Below are positions 42,020 through 51,314 of a stretch of DNA of 64,000 nucleotides, one piece after another (position 1 is the stretch's first letter; every line of letters starts with the position of its first letter). The translations under genes were made by a program, and so were the position numbers. The stretch spans positions 1 through 64,000 of the forward strand of contig JAKPEO010000007.1 in the NCBI GenBank assembly GCA_029551925.1, in the 5' to 3' direction. The notes beneath the pieces were generated by a model, which saw only the letters and a program-made list of their open reading frames with translations, did no database searches and was not told the origin of the DNA. Source of the stretch: a bacterium (GTDB lineage: Bacteria; JAGOBX01).

Positions 42020-43312
42020 TTATCTTCTGACTTTTAATTTGTATTTGCGGATTTTTTGCAGAATTTTTTTATTAGCTGGACAGACATACACGCAAGAACC
42101 GCATTCAATACAATCAACTATATTTAATTTAATTAATTGCTCAATATCATTTGCATCGCACATTTTATTAATTTCAGAAGGTAGTAGATTCATAGGACAG
42201 CCGCGAATACAATTTCCGCATCGCAAACACGGCTCTTCTTCTGAATATCCTACTTCTTCGTCAGTCAGCGCTAATATTCCGGATACTCCTTTAATTACCG
42301 GAACATCGTCAGTAAACTGCGCAACACCCATCATCGGTCCGCCCATTATCAGCCGCCGCGCAGAACTAATACCGCCGCAGTATTTAATTATTTCAGACCA
42401 TAAAATACCTATACGGCACCGCAGATTTTTTGGAGATTTTATACCCGCACCGGATACCGTGACTATTCGTTCGATTAATGGTTTATTATATACGGTTGCT
42501 TCATATATAGCATATACAGTGCCAACATTAACTACTATTACGCCGACATCCATCGGCAATTTAGCAGGAGGCACTTTTCTGTTAGTTATTGCGTCAATTA
42601 GTTGCTTTTCCGCGCCTTGCGGATATTTTAATTTTAGTAATTCCGCTTGCAATTTTCCCTGCCCGTATTTTTTAAATATTTCAAATGCATCTTTTTTGTT
42701 TGCTTCAATACCTATAACAATATTGTCTATATTCATTAAATATTTTAAAATTTCAGCGCCTTCAATAATTTCATTGCAATGTTCTAACATTAATCTGTAA
42801 TCCGCTGTCAAATACGGCTCGCATTCAACAGCATTAATAATAATAGTATCGATTTTTTTATCGCTCGGCGGATTTAATTTTATATGAGTGGGAAAAGTCG
42901 CGCCACCTAATCCTACTATACCAGCGTCAGATATTTTTTGTTTGATTAATATTCTGTCGAGATTGCGCCAGTTAGTTTTTGATAATGGTTCAAAATTTTG
43001 ATTGCTTGTTTCGTTTTTTTTTACTATTATTGCCAGACCATAGCCATATACAGGATGATTATAATTTTTTATTTCTTCTACTATTCCGTCAATAGATGCA
43101 TGTATATTAGCAGAAAAATCAGTATCTGCTTCTGCTATTAATTGTCCGATTTTTACTTTATCATTGACTTTAACTATTGGTTTTGCAGGCCTGCCTAAAT
43201 GTTGCGATACAGGTATTACAACACGTTCAGGTATTGGCATATTCTCTATTTTTTGCGCTGCCGATAATTGCTTTTTATCTTCTGGATGAATGCCGCCTTT
43301 AAATGTCTTCAT
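42020..43312 (-). CDS. rnfC: RnfC subunit of the Rnf electron-transport complex
   Basis: 430 residues. N-terminal barrel-sandwich region (FKGGIHPEDKKQLSA, HLGRPAKPIVKVNDKVKIGQLI), the NADH/FMN Rossmann-like part (GIVGLGGATFPTHIKL, INAVECEPYLTADYRLM), SLBB-like region, and two 4Fe-4S motifs, CLRCGNCIRGCP (near 367) and CIECGSCVYVCP (near 406). Rnf couples ferredoxin:NAD oxidoreduction to ion transport. None of rnfA, B, D, E or G is next to it; flanking genes are flgE and the Ere-like gene. So the complex may be encoded elsewhere or this may be a lone RnfC-like oxidoreductase. Confidence 0.92.
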   Translation of the reverse strand: MKTFKGGIHPEDKKQLSAAQKIENMPIPERVVIPVSQHLGRPAKPIVKVNDKVKIGQLIAEADTDFSANIHASIDGIVEEIKNYNHPVYGYGLAIIVKKNETSNQNFEPLSKTNWRNLDRILIKQKISDAGIVGLGGATFPTHIKLNPPSDKKIDTIIINAVECEPYLTADYRLMLEHCNEIIEGAEILKYLMNIDNIVIGIEANKKDAFEIFKKYGQGKLQAELLKLKYPQGAEKQLIDAITNRKVPPAKLPMDVGVIVVNVGTVYAIYEATVYNKPLIERIVTVSGAGIKSPKNLRCRIGILWSEIIKYCGGISSARRLIMGGPMMGVAQFTDDVPVIKGVSGILALTDEEVGYSEEEPCLRCGNCIRGCPMNLLPSEINKMCDANDIEQLIKLNIVDCIECGSCVYVCPANKKILQKIRKYKLKVRR

Positions 43313-43329
43313 TTTTTTTATTCAAATTA

Positions 43330-45942
43330 CTATCGTTTCATATTAATTGCGTTTTGCAGCATTTCATCAGCCGTATGTATTCCTTTGGCATCTAATTGAA
43401 ATGCTCGTTGAAATACAATCATATTGGCAAATTCAGTAGCCAAATCTACATTTGATGCTTCAATATGATATGCTTCTATTATGCCTGCTTTATTTAAATA
43501 TCCGGGCGGCAAGATTTTCGCTTCGCCGGAGTTTGGATTAGATTGATAATAACTTTCGTCCGCTCTATATAATGCCGCAGGATTAGTAAAAACCGCTAAT
43601 CCGATTTTTGCAATGTCACGCGTTTGAGAATTTGAATAATATCCGGCAATTGTGCCGTCGCGATAAACTTCAACTTTGGTTAAATATCCTTCTTGATTAC
43701 CGTCTGATTCGCCGGTTAGTGCATGACCATAACCATTTTGCTGAATTATATTTTCAAAGTTTAATTTTAATGTCAGCGGATTTAATGTTGTTTGTATGCC
43801 GAATGATAATTCAGGGAATCTCAAACCGCCAATAACTTTACCATTGCCGTCAAATGTGACTATTCCCTGCGTTTGTTCGATTATATTGTAACTTACTTCA
43901 ATTAAATCGCCGGGATTGCCAAATGCGTCGGGTATTCCGTCTAAATTCAAATCTTTTGGAAATATCACATTTCCGCCTAATTCATATTTTGATGAATCAA
44001 TAATTTGTCCATTGACTTTTATTACTAATGACGCTAAATTTGGCGTTTGCGCTAATGTCAGCGGCAAGCCGATAGAATTGCCTAAATCATCGCTTGAAAT
44101 TGTAAATTTTTCAGATACATTAATCGGCTCGATTTTACGAGAATAATCTACGATTAATTTTTCGTTAGTATCAATTATTGGACTTATTAAATTGTCGTTT
44201 TCATCCCGTTTTGCTTTTAAAATATTGCCGTTAATATCAAAATCCGCTAAAGTCAATGAGCGAGTTTGACCATTTAAAGTATTTAATACTGTCAATGTTA
44301 TATTTTGCTCTGTGTCAGGAGTATAAGTCAAAATTATATCTTCTGGTTTGCCAGAACCATAATATTCGTCTTTTACGCCGCCCGCTAATTCTTTTGATAA
44401 TGCGGATAATTTATATCTGATTGTTACATCTACGCCCGGCGCAAAATACGGACTGTCGCTTTTTCCGTCGTTATTCCAATCAGCAGGCAGTATCATATTT
44501 CCTACTACTCTATAACTTTCGCGTGGCAGCGCTGATTGCTGACCATTAACGAATATTTCAATTGAATCAGGGTCAACATTTTTATCTAAAATAAATGTTT
44601 GCATACATTCAGGATACGCGAAATCTTTTTCTACAGAATTGCCTAATTTATCAGTATAACTCACAGATATTTTTTCTGTTGGTTGGAATATTGCGGTAGT
44701 AACAATTTTGTTTTTTTCAAATACATAATATTGCGAGGCGTCTATCGTGCGAGATACGCCATTATTTGTCGCTGTGATAGTTATCGGATAACGCACATCA
44801 ATATCAGTATTCAGCGCAAATGTTTGAGCATTGCCAGTGCCTTTAAATTCTTCGACATTAATCAAATCAGCGCGCCACTGCCATTGATTTTCCGCTAATT
44901 TCGTGAATGTTACGGCTAATGAATGGTTACCGCCGAATTCGTCATAAACTGTATTTATCGAAGTAAATTGGTCTTTTAATTTTTGGCCGGAATTATTTAT
45001 TGTAAATTTTATTGTTGAGTTTATGTCTTCATTTATTTTTATCGCTATACCGGGTATTAAATCACTAACTGCATTTCCGTCCGCTTGCGTGTTTATTGTA
45101 TTTGCAGGATAAACGCGCTCATAACTTTTTGACGGGTCATCGCCGATAAATCGAACAATCGCAGAACCGTCATTTGAAATTGAAACAGTGAATACTCCTT
45201 TGTTTTGCTCGATAGCATTACCTGTAATGCTAATCTTATCAGAAAAATCGGAAACTATATTTTCATTAATTCCATCTATATAAGAAAAGCCAGTAAGCGA
45301 TGATTTATTGTATTCTGAAATTTGAGCAATTGAATTTATTGCGCCTGAAATAGTAGCGTAAGTTGATGCTTGCGCAGGCATAAAAAAATACGGTTCGCTA
45401 ATTTGGATATTTGTCAGACTGCCGTCAGTAGTTATTTCGCCAGTCAGCGGGTCAGCCATCCAGCCCTGCACAATTGCGCCGTCAGCAGGATTGACTAATT
45501 TTAATGGCGTAGTGACTTTCGGCTCGCCTAAATAATATTTTAATTCGCCGTTATCGCCAATTACAGCTGTTATATCTGACGCACTGTTGCCACCAGCGTC
45601 AAATCTAAAACGACCTAAACGTGAATAAACATTTTCGCCGTCTTTATTTAAAACAAAAAAACCTTCGCCATGTATATACAAATCAGTAGCGATATTAGAA
45701 GTAATAGCAGAGCCCTGCTTCATTATTGTGCGAATGTCAGCTTGCTGTACGCCTAATCCCTTTTGCAGAGGATTTATATTGACTTGCGCAATATTATAAG
45801 TGCGCTGCAGTAATTCTTTGAATGTAACATCGCTTTTTTTGAATGCCTCGGTGTTGATATTAGCGATATTATAGCCAATAATATCAACGCCGCGCTGCAT
45901 ACTAATTAATCCGCTTTCTGATATATATAAAGCATTTATCAT
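43330..45942 (-). CDS. flgE: flagellar hook protein FlgE
   Basis: 870 residues, about twice the length of enterobacterial FlgE. N-terminal rod/hook domain: ALYISESGLISMQRGVDIIGYNIANINTEAFKKS in family layout, with the FlgG/FlgE-type GFFVLNKDG loop near 110; C-terminal LDLATEFANMIVFQRAFQLDAKGIHTADEMLQNAINMKR-type domain, which closes the D0 helix pair. The long middle (about 160-720) holds the variable outer domains and repeated beta segments (VRYPITITATNNGVS, ISVSYTDKLGNS). Long hook proteins are known in Campylobacter and relatives. No other flagellar gene is in the window. GGAG precedes the ATG; a possible flagellar promoter was not convincing. Confidence 0.9.
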   Translation of the reverse strand: MINALYISESGLISMQRGVDIIGYNIANINTEAFKKSDVTFKELLQRTYNIAQVNINPLQKGLGVQQADIRTIMKQGSAITSNIATDLYIHGEGFFVLNKDGENVYSRLGRFRFDAGGNSASDITAVIGDNGELKYYLGEPKVTTPLKLVNPADGAIVQGWMADPLTGEITTDGSLTNIQISEPYFFMPAQASTYATISGAINSIAQISEYNKSSLTGFSYIDGINENIVSDFSDKISITGNAIEQNKGVFTVSISNDGSAIVRFIGDDPSKSYERVYPANTINTQADGNAVSDLIPGIAIKINEDINSTIKFTINNSGQKLKDQFTSINTVYDEFGGNHSLAVTFTKLAENQWQWRADLINVEEFKGTGNAQTFALNTDIDVRYPITITATNNGVSRTIDASQYYVFEKNKIVTTAIFQPTEKISVSYTDKLGNSVEKDFAYPECMQTFILDKNVDPDSIEIFVNGQQSALPRESYRVVGNMILPADWNNDGKSDSPYFAPGVDVTIRYKLSALSKELAGGVKDEYYGSGKPEDIILTYTPDTEQNITLTVLNTLNGQTRSLTLADFDINGNILKAKRDENDNLISPIIDTNEKLIVDYSRKIEPINVSEKFTISSDDLGNSIGLPLTLAQTPNLASLVIKVNGQIIDSSKYELGGNVIFPKDLNLDGIPDAFGNPGDLIEVSYNIIEQTQGIVTFDGNGKVIGGLRFPELSFGIQTTLNPLTLKLNFENIIQQNGYGHALTGESDGNQEGYLTKVEVYRDGTIAGYYSNSQTRDIAKIGLAVFTNPAALYRADESYYQSNPNSGEAKILPPGYLNKAGIIEAYHIEASNVDLATEFANMIVFQRAFQLDAKGIHTADEMLQNAINMKR

Positions 45943-46298
45943 CTTTAATTAAACTCCGTAAAATTATATAAAAAATATTCAATACCTTATACGCTTTATC
46001 GACTTTTTTATATTTCGACAAATTGTAAAAAAAACTTTAGATTTTTTTGATTTTATTTTTTATCTGGTTGATTATTAATTAGTTCAAGTTATTACTTACT
46101 TTGTAAAAAAAATGAAGCCAATGTTATTTATTATTAAAATTTTGTATTTTTTTATTCAAATTCGAAAATTTTGTTTGAGTGCGCTTTTAAAAAAATCCTA
46201 ATATTTTTTTTATAGACGAATGAAAATGAATATTGATTTTAATTATACGGCAGGTATCTTGTCTAATAAATACGTTTGTGCAACTGCTAAACAACTGT

Positions 46299-46333
46299 AA
46301 AATAATAGTGTTAGGTGTAAACCTGCAGAATAA
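46299..46333 (+). repeat. dispersed repeat, copy B
   Basis: 29 of 35 bases identical to 20627-20661, same orientation. Similarity continues loosely about 12 bases further left (CAACTGTAAAA versus CAATTGACAAAA). Confidence 0.65.
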
Positions 46334-46734
46334 AGATAAAAATAAAAATAAAAAATTAACTTCTATTGGTGTATGGTGATAATAAATTTATTTTACTACA
46401 AAGTTGGTTGAAAAGAGGTGAAGAGGTGACGCCTGTCCCCAGTTGAAGACTCGGGAGAATAATAATTTATATCAACTCAAAAACTGGATGAACGCTAATA
46501 TTTTTTATTCTATTTATTCAAAATATCCTGTGGTTGATGTTAACATAATATTTTTAATATAAATTTACATCTATAAAATAATTAACCCCTGAAAGTATTT
46601 TTTTTTTATTTATATAAATCTTTGCTGCTTTTTTGCAATAATGTTTTTTTATCGCTAATATTGCTTAATTATTAATTTTCGGAATGATTTATAACTGCGT
46701 TGATTTTTTGTTATTTTAAAATTTGAAAAATCAC

Positions 46735-46763
46735 TTGATTAATTTTTTTGTTTTTGATATAAT
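46735..46763 (+). promoter_or_regulatory. promoter of the LapA-like/SPOR/ruvA operon
   Basis: -35 TTGATT (46735-46740), 17-base spacer, -10 TATAAT (46758-46763). CGAGGA lies before the ATG at 46827. Confidence 0.6.
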
Positions 46764-46826
46764 AATTTTTTTATAAATTACAGACTGTTTTAAAGACGAT
46801 AAAGTTAGATACAAACGAGGAAAATT

Positions 46827-47105
46827 ATGCTGATAAGATTATTTTTTTTGATAGTATTGGTTTTTTGCATATTTTTTTTAATGAGCGGTTTTGTGCCTGA
46901 AGTTTTTTTTAGTAAACTCAAATTGACTTTCAGATTGGATAATTTGATAATGTTTGTATTAGCAATATTGTCAAGTATTATTCTGCTAATTGGCGGATTA
47001 ATAGAAATTCGCAGTTTGAAAAGTAAATTAAGAAAAATAGAAGCGGAATATTCGGATTTAAAGGAAAAATACGAAGAATTGCAGGATAAAATTGACGAGA
47101 ATTAA
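46827..47105 (+). CDS. LapA-like (DUF1049) small membrane protein
   Basis: 92 residues: two membrane helices (about 3-22 and 38-60) and a C-terminal charged coiled coil (LRKIEAEYSDLKEKYEELQ). This layout matches the LapA/YrvD family; in E. coli LapA works with LapB in regulating lipopolysaccharide synthesis, and YrvD-type genes are common beside recombination genes. No LapB is next to it, although TPR proteins are. Followed by the SPOR gene after 5 bases. Confidence 0.7.
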   Translation: MLIRLFFLIVLVFCIFFLMSGFVPEVFFSKLKLTFRLDNLIMFVLAILSSIILLIGGLIEIRSLKSKLRKIEAEYSDLKEKYEELQDKIDEN

Positions 47106-47110
47106 AAAAA

Positions 47111-48037
47111 ATGAAATTTAAAATTGTATTGATAATTTTGATAATTTATTGTTTGCAATTAACTGCGTTTGCAAATAGAAAAAGCGCGGTAGATTTATTT
47201 AAAGAAGCGGAAAATATGCAAGATTTTGAGATTGCTGAACGAAATTATAAAACTATAATTAGCGAATATCCTACGAGTATTTATGCTGCGCAAGCGATAT
47301 ATAAATTGGCTGATATGAATTTTTTAAGGAATAATTTTATTGAAGCAGCTGAATATTATTTGAAAATAATCAGAGAATATAATAGCGAAGAAATTTATGC
47401 TAATAGCTTATTTAATTATGCGCTGTCGCTTTATATGTTGGGTAAGTTGGATGAATCGGAAAAAATTTTAAAGGAATATTTATCTAAATTTCCAAAAGAC
47501 GATGACCGAAAATACGAAATTTATATAAAATTAGGAGACATAAATTATAATCGCGGCAATATAGCGCAGGCATTAGAGCAATATCAAAATAGTTTGCTGT
47601 TTTTTGAAAAAAATAAATTAAAAAGTTGGGCGTATTATCAAATAGGAAATTGTTATAATTATGCCAAACAAATAAATGAAGCATTTATTGCGTATATGAC
47701 AGTAGTAAAATTTTTTCCTAATTCTGTTGAATATTATCAAGCGCTGGAAGCGATTGAAAAATTAAAAACTAATAATAAATTAGTTGACTATAAAATATGG
47801 CAGGAAAACAATCCTACTTATAAATTTTTTATACAAGTTGGAGCATTTAAAAATAAAGCGAATGCTGAAAAATTATTGAATGATTATTCTAAAAAAAAGG
47901 AATTTAATCAAAAAATAATAAGAATATTGCAAGATGGCGATTTGTATAAAGTGCGTATAGGCAATTTTTTCAGTTATGAAGAAGCGCAAAAATTTAAAAG
48001 AGAAAATAAATTAAGCGGATTTATATTGACAGAATGA
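47111..48037 (+). CDS. exported TPR protein with C-terminal SPOR domain
   Basis: 308 residues. Signal peptide (about 1-21, LIIYCLQLTAFA); TPR repeats (about 25-205, YbgF/BamD-like: AENMQDFEIAERNYKTII, SIYAAQAIYKLADM); SPOR domain (about 230-308: YKFFIQVGAFKNKANAEKLLNDY, DGDLYKVRIGNFFSYEEAQKF). SPOR binds denuded septal peptidoglycan, so it should gather at division sites. The stop overlaps the ruvA start by 4 bases, an odd but clear coupling of wall and DNA-repair genes. The protein is periplasmic. Confidence 0.88.
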   Translation: MKFKIVLIILIIYCLQLTAFANRKSAVDLFKEAENMQDFEIAERNYKTIISEYPTSIYAAQAIYKLADMNFLRNNFIEAAEYYLKIIREYNSEEIYANSLFNYALSLYMLGKLDESEKILKEYLSKFPKDDDRKYEIYIKLGDINYNRGNIAQALEQYQNSLLFFEKNKLKSWAYYQIGNCYNYAKQINEAFIAYMTVVKFFPNSVEYYQALEAIEKLKTNNKLVDYKIWQENNPTYKFFIQVGAFKNKANAEKLLNDYSKKKEFNQKIIRILQDGDLYKVRIGNFFSYEEAQKFKRENKLSGFILTE

Positions 48038-48771
48038 TAAACAAAATAAGCGGAATAATAGATGAGATAATAAGCGATGGCTATATCAGCGTTAATTGTA
48101 ATGGCATATCTTATATAATCGCTGTGCCCGGCGGATTATTTTCAAAGGTGCGACTTACTAAAAAAATTGGCGATAAAATTGAATTATATACCATATATTA
48201 TATTGAAAATAGCGTAGGCGGTTCGGCGCTTACTCCCAAATTAATTGGATTTGGCTCCGCGATAGAGCGTGAATTTTTTGAAAAATATATAACAGTTAAG
48301 GGATTAGGCATTAAAAGCGCATTGAAGTCATTAGTAATATCAGTGCGCAAATTAGCGATAGCAATAGAAAATAGCGATATAGCGGTTATAAAAAAATTGC
48401 CAGGTATCGGCGGCAGAACATCAGAAAAAATAATTGCAGAACTAAAAGGTAAATTAGCGAAATACGCGCTGTTAAAAGAAGAACAAATTACTATGCAGTC
48501 ACCAGCAGTAGATGGCGTAGAACTTTCGGAAGATAAATTAAGTAAAAAACAAAAAGAAATAGATTATACAAAATTAGAAATGGAAATATCAGAAGAAAAA
48601 GAATCGATATTTGAAATAGAAGAAGAGGCAAGCCAGATTTTGAGAGATTTGGGATATACAAGCAAAGAAATAAATGAAATATTTGACAAGATAAAAATCC
48701 AAAATATAAAATTTACTGATACGGAAGAATTATTGCAGATTATTTTTAAAGTGTTTAAATCTAAAAGATAA
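48034..48771 (+). CDS. ruvA: Holliday junction helicase subunit RuvA
   Basis: 245 residues, about 45 longer than usual. Domain I (1-64) has MINKISGIIDEI and the beta-barrel YIIAVPGG; domain II (65-145) has two HhH motifs (ITVKGLGIKSAL, KKLPGIGGRTSEKIIAELKGKL); domain III (about 195-245) has EASQILRDLGYTSKEI for RuvB binding. The extra length is a Glu/Lys-rich linker between II and III (about 150-195). RuvA tetramers hold four-way junctions for RuvB; no ruvB or ruvC is adjacent. Starts inside the SPOR gene's stop (ATGA overlap). Confidence 0.94.
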   Translation: MINKISGIIDEIISDGYISVNCNGISYIIAVPGGLFSKVRLTKKIGDKIELYTIYYIENSVGGSALTPKLIGFGSAIEREFFEKYITVKGLGIKSALKSLVISVRKLAIAIENSDIAVIKKLPGIGGRTSEKIIAELKGKLAKYALLKEEQITMQSPAVDGVELSEDKLSKKQKEIDYTKLEMEISEEKESIFEIEEEASQILRDLGYTSKEINEIFDKIKIQNIKFTDTEELLQIIFKVFKSKR

Positions 48772-48844
48772 AATAAAAAAATATTGTAATAAAAAACTAA
48801 CAAATTGAAAAAAAAAGAAATAGTAGAAAAAATAACAATTGTGC

Positions 48845-48874
48845 TTGACAAAGTGTGCCGTAGTGCGGTAAAAT
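48845..48874 (+). promoter_or_regulatory. promoter of the slt gene
   Basis: -35 TTGACA (48845-48850), 18-base spacer of unusually high GC (AAGTGTGCCGTAGTGCGG), -10 TAAAAT (48869-48874). The GTG start at 48903 follows. Confidence 0.6.
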
Positions 48875-48902
48875 AGAAAAAAAAGGAAAAATAGGAACAG
48901 AG

Positions 48903-51308
48903 GTGAGAGATGGGGTAAAAAAAGGAAAAACAATAAAAAAATACGCCGACCTATTTTTGATAAGTTTAATAATCCTTTCTGTTTTTTTTGCAGATTATTC
49001 TTTTGCTAATTTTGATAATTATAGAGAAACATCTAAACGCCAAGCTGCTGAAAGTAGATTTCAAACATTCCTATTTGATTTGCAGTTTAATGAACCGTCA
49101 AAATTATTAGTTGTTGCAAATTCATTGTGTGGGAAATATTATTTTAATGAAGATATTGCAAAAAAAATATATTTTATAAAAGCAATGCTGTTGAAAAAAC
49201 TAAATCGAACAGATGAAATGTTGGAAGCGTTGAATGACGCTGTAAAATATCAAGATGTTTTTACAGATTATGCTTTATTCGAATTAGCGAATTATTATTT
49301 TTCTAAAAAAAATTATGATGAAAGTTATAGATATGCTTTGAAATTATTAGATGCAAATGCGGATTCATTATTAATACCCGATGCTTTGATTTTATGTGCG
49401 CGCATACAAAATATAAAAAAGAATTTAAAAAATTCCGATAGTTTTTTAGATTTATTGCCGCGCAAATTAAATTTGCCGAAACTTACATTTAATGCAGCGG
49501 AAATTTATTTTTCAAATGGCAGTTATAAAAAATCTCTTAATTATTATAAAGAAACATTAATTTTGAATCACAACAACGCATATAAAAATCAAGCGACAAA
49601 TAAGATAGTAGAAATATTTACAAAAGATTTAGCGAATTTGAATTTTAGAGAAAAATTAGAAAACATTATTGAATTGACAAGAGAAACATATATAGGCAAT
49701 AAAGAAGCGCTGCAATTATTAAATACGCTTCCAAATTGCGCTGAAAAATACTATTATTCCGGCGTAGCGGAATTTAATAATAATAATTTTGACCAAGCGG
49801 CTAAAAATTTTAAAGTAGTAATGGATAATTATAGAAATTCAAAATATTGGCCGCGCGCAATTTATTACAGATACGCGTCTGGTTTGAATTTAGGTTTTGA
49901 CGCAATTTCAGAGCGCGGGCTCAAAGAATTTATCCGCGAGTTTCCGTATGACGATGTGACAGACAATGCTTATTATACATTAGCGGAATATTATTTAAAG
50001 AAAAATCGCAAAAGCGAGGCGCTTGAATTATTGAAAAAAATCAGGACTTCATATCCAAACAATGATTCGTATTTTTCTGCATTATGGTTAGAAGCTGATA
50101 TTTATCGAAAAAATAAAGAATACACAAAATCAATAGATGTATTGTCGTTATTAATAAAAATGCTTTCAGAGCAATTAAGCGACAGAGACGAATTAGTAAA
50201 GGCGTATTATTGGCGCGGTAAAAATTACGAAGCGTCTGGAATGCTGTCTAATGCTGCTCGCGATTTTAACGAAGTGATTATTCGTCATCCGATGAGTTTT
50301 TACGCTTATCGTTCAGCCACGAAATTAAAGATGATTTACGCTAAATTAACAGATGCTTTAAATCGCGAAAGTTTTAGAAATTATGCTAATTACAATAAAG
50401 AAGACGGCGAAATAATAAGAATGATAGAGCGAATATTAAAAGGCAATAGAGAGCAAGAAAACAATAGATTTTCGCAATTTAATGAATTTCGTGAATTTGA
50501 TTTTCGCGATGTAGAAACCGAACAATTTCCTAATGATAAATACAAAAATAGTTTTTATAAATTTTATGTGCTGCGGATGTTGAGATTATACGATGAAGCG
50601 ATAAGGGAATTAGAATTTGTAATGCAAGTAAAAGAAAACAATCCGAAATACATATATACCTTAGCGAATATTTATACAGAAGCGGATAATATTCGCAAAG
50701 CGATAGAAGTAGTAGAGCAGATGATAAATAAATTCGGCGAAAAGTTCAGTTTAACTTCAATGCCTCGCAGATTAAAAACAATATTATATCCGCAATTTTA
50801 TTCTGATATTGTGACATTCAATTCAGCGCGTAATGATGTAGATCCTTATTTAGTGTTTTCAATAATTCGTGAAGAAAGCAGATTTCGGACATTTGCAGTT
50901 TCGCGAGCAGGCGCTCAAGGATTAATGCAAATTATGCCAGCAACCGGCCGGTGGATAGCAAATAAAATGGGTATACCGTATTATCGTCACGCGGATTTAA
51001 ATATTCCGCATATAAATGTAAAGATGGGCGCTTGGTATTTTTCGTATTTGACAAAACGCAATAAAAATAATTTAATATTAAGTTTAGCTGCGTATAATGG
51101 CGGGCAAGCGAATGTTGATAAATGGCTGAAAGAAATTAATGTTGACGATATTGACGAATTTGTCGAAAAGATTCCTTTCAGAGAAACGCGAAATTATGTA
51201 AAAAAAGTTATGACGAGTTATAATATTTACAAACAAATTTATGATAACGGCTATAATATAGAATTAACATCAATAGAAACAGCATTTTCAAACGAGCGAT
51301 TAAAATAA
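48903..51308 (+). CDS. slt: soluble lytic murein transglycosylase (Slt70-like)
   Basis: 801 residues from a GTG start. Signal peptide (about 14-36, LFLISLIILSVFFADYSFA); helical superhelix of TPR-like repeats (about 45-620); C-terminal SLT domain (about 645-780) with catalytic Glu in IIREESRFRTFAVS, AGAQGLMQIMPATGRWIA and LAAYNGGQANVDKWL. It cuts the glycan strand between MurNAc and GlcNAc with 1,6-anhydro formation in the periplasm. The ring-like N-terminal half is longer than in E. coli Slt70. An ATG at 48910 is out of frame and stops at once, so the GTG is used. Confidence 0.9.
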   Translation: MRDGVKKGKTIKKYADLFLISLIILSVFFADYSFANFDNYRETSKRQAAESRFQTFLFDLQFNEPSKLLVVANSLCGKYYFNEDIAKKIYFIKAMLLKKLNRTDEMLEALNDAVKYQDVFTDYALFELANYYFSKKNYDESYRYALKLLDANADSLLIPDALILCARIQNIKKNLKNSDSFLDLLPRKLNLPKLTFNAAEIYFSNGSYKKSLNYYKETLILNHNNAYKNQATNKIVEIFTKDLANLNFREKLENIIELTRETYIGNKEALQLLNTLPNCAEKYYYSGVAEFNNNNFDQAAKNFKVVMDNYRNSKYWPRAIYYRYASGLNLGFDAISERGLKEFIREFPYDDVTDNAYYTLAEYYLKKNRKSEALELLKKIRTSYPNNDSYFSALWLEADIYRKNKEYTKSIDVLSLLIKMLSEQLSDRDELVKAYYWRGKNYEASGMLSNAARDFNEVIIRHPMSFYAYRSATKLKMIYAKLTDALNRESFRNYANYNKEDGEIIRMIERILKGNREQENNRFSQFNEFREFDFRDVETEQFPNDKYKNSFYKFYVLRMLRLYDEAIRELEFVMQVKENNPKYIYTLANIYTEADNIRKAIEVVEQMINKFGEKFSLTSMPRRLKTILYPQFYSDIVTFNSARNDVDPYLVFSIIREESRFRTFAVSRAGAQGLMQIMPATGRWIANKMGIPYYRHADLNIPHINVKMGAWYFSYLTKRNKNNLILSLAAYNGGQANVDKWLKEINVDDIDEFVEKIPFRETRNYVKKVMTSYNIYKQIYDNGYNIELTSIETAFSNERLK

Positions 51309-51314
51309 ATTTTT

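Larger units (their letters stand above)
45943..46826. other. 884-base gene-free spacer with repeat remnants
   Basis: The largest gap in the window, between divergent flgE and the LapA-like gene. No supported gene: the longest plausible frames are under 50 codons. It contains repeat copy B (46299-46333), a tandem 8-base duplication AGAGGTGA (46414-46429) leading into an unusually GC-rich segment (GGTGACGCCTGTCCCCAG, 46426-46442), and the promoter at 46735-46763. The rest is A/T runs. No tRNA-like or known riboswitch fold was recognised. Confidence 0.6.

Noticed and set aside
42003-42800. A 265-codon plus-strand frame opposite rnfC and the Ere-like gene
   Set aside because: It is antisense to conserved coding sequence and its peptide has no recognisable domain; an effect of codon bias.
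45960-46020. Possible flagellar sigma28 promoter before flgE (a GTCGATAA on the minus strand)
   Set aside because: The -10-like element is there, but no TAAA lies at the needed distance upstream.
46426-46570. Short frame of about 45 codons running through the GC-rich island
   Set aside because: It has only a TTG start, no suitable ribosome site for that frame, and an AT-random peptide.
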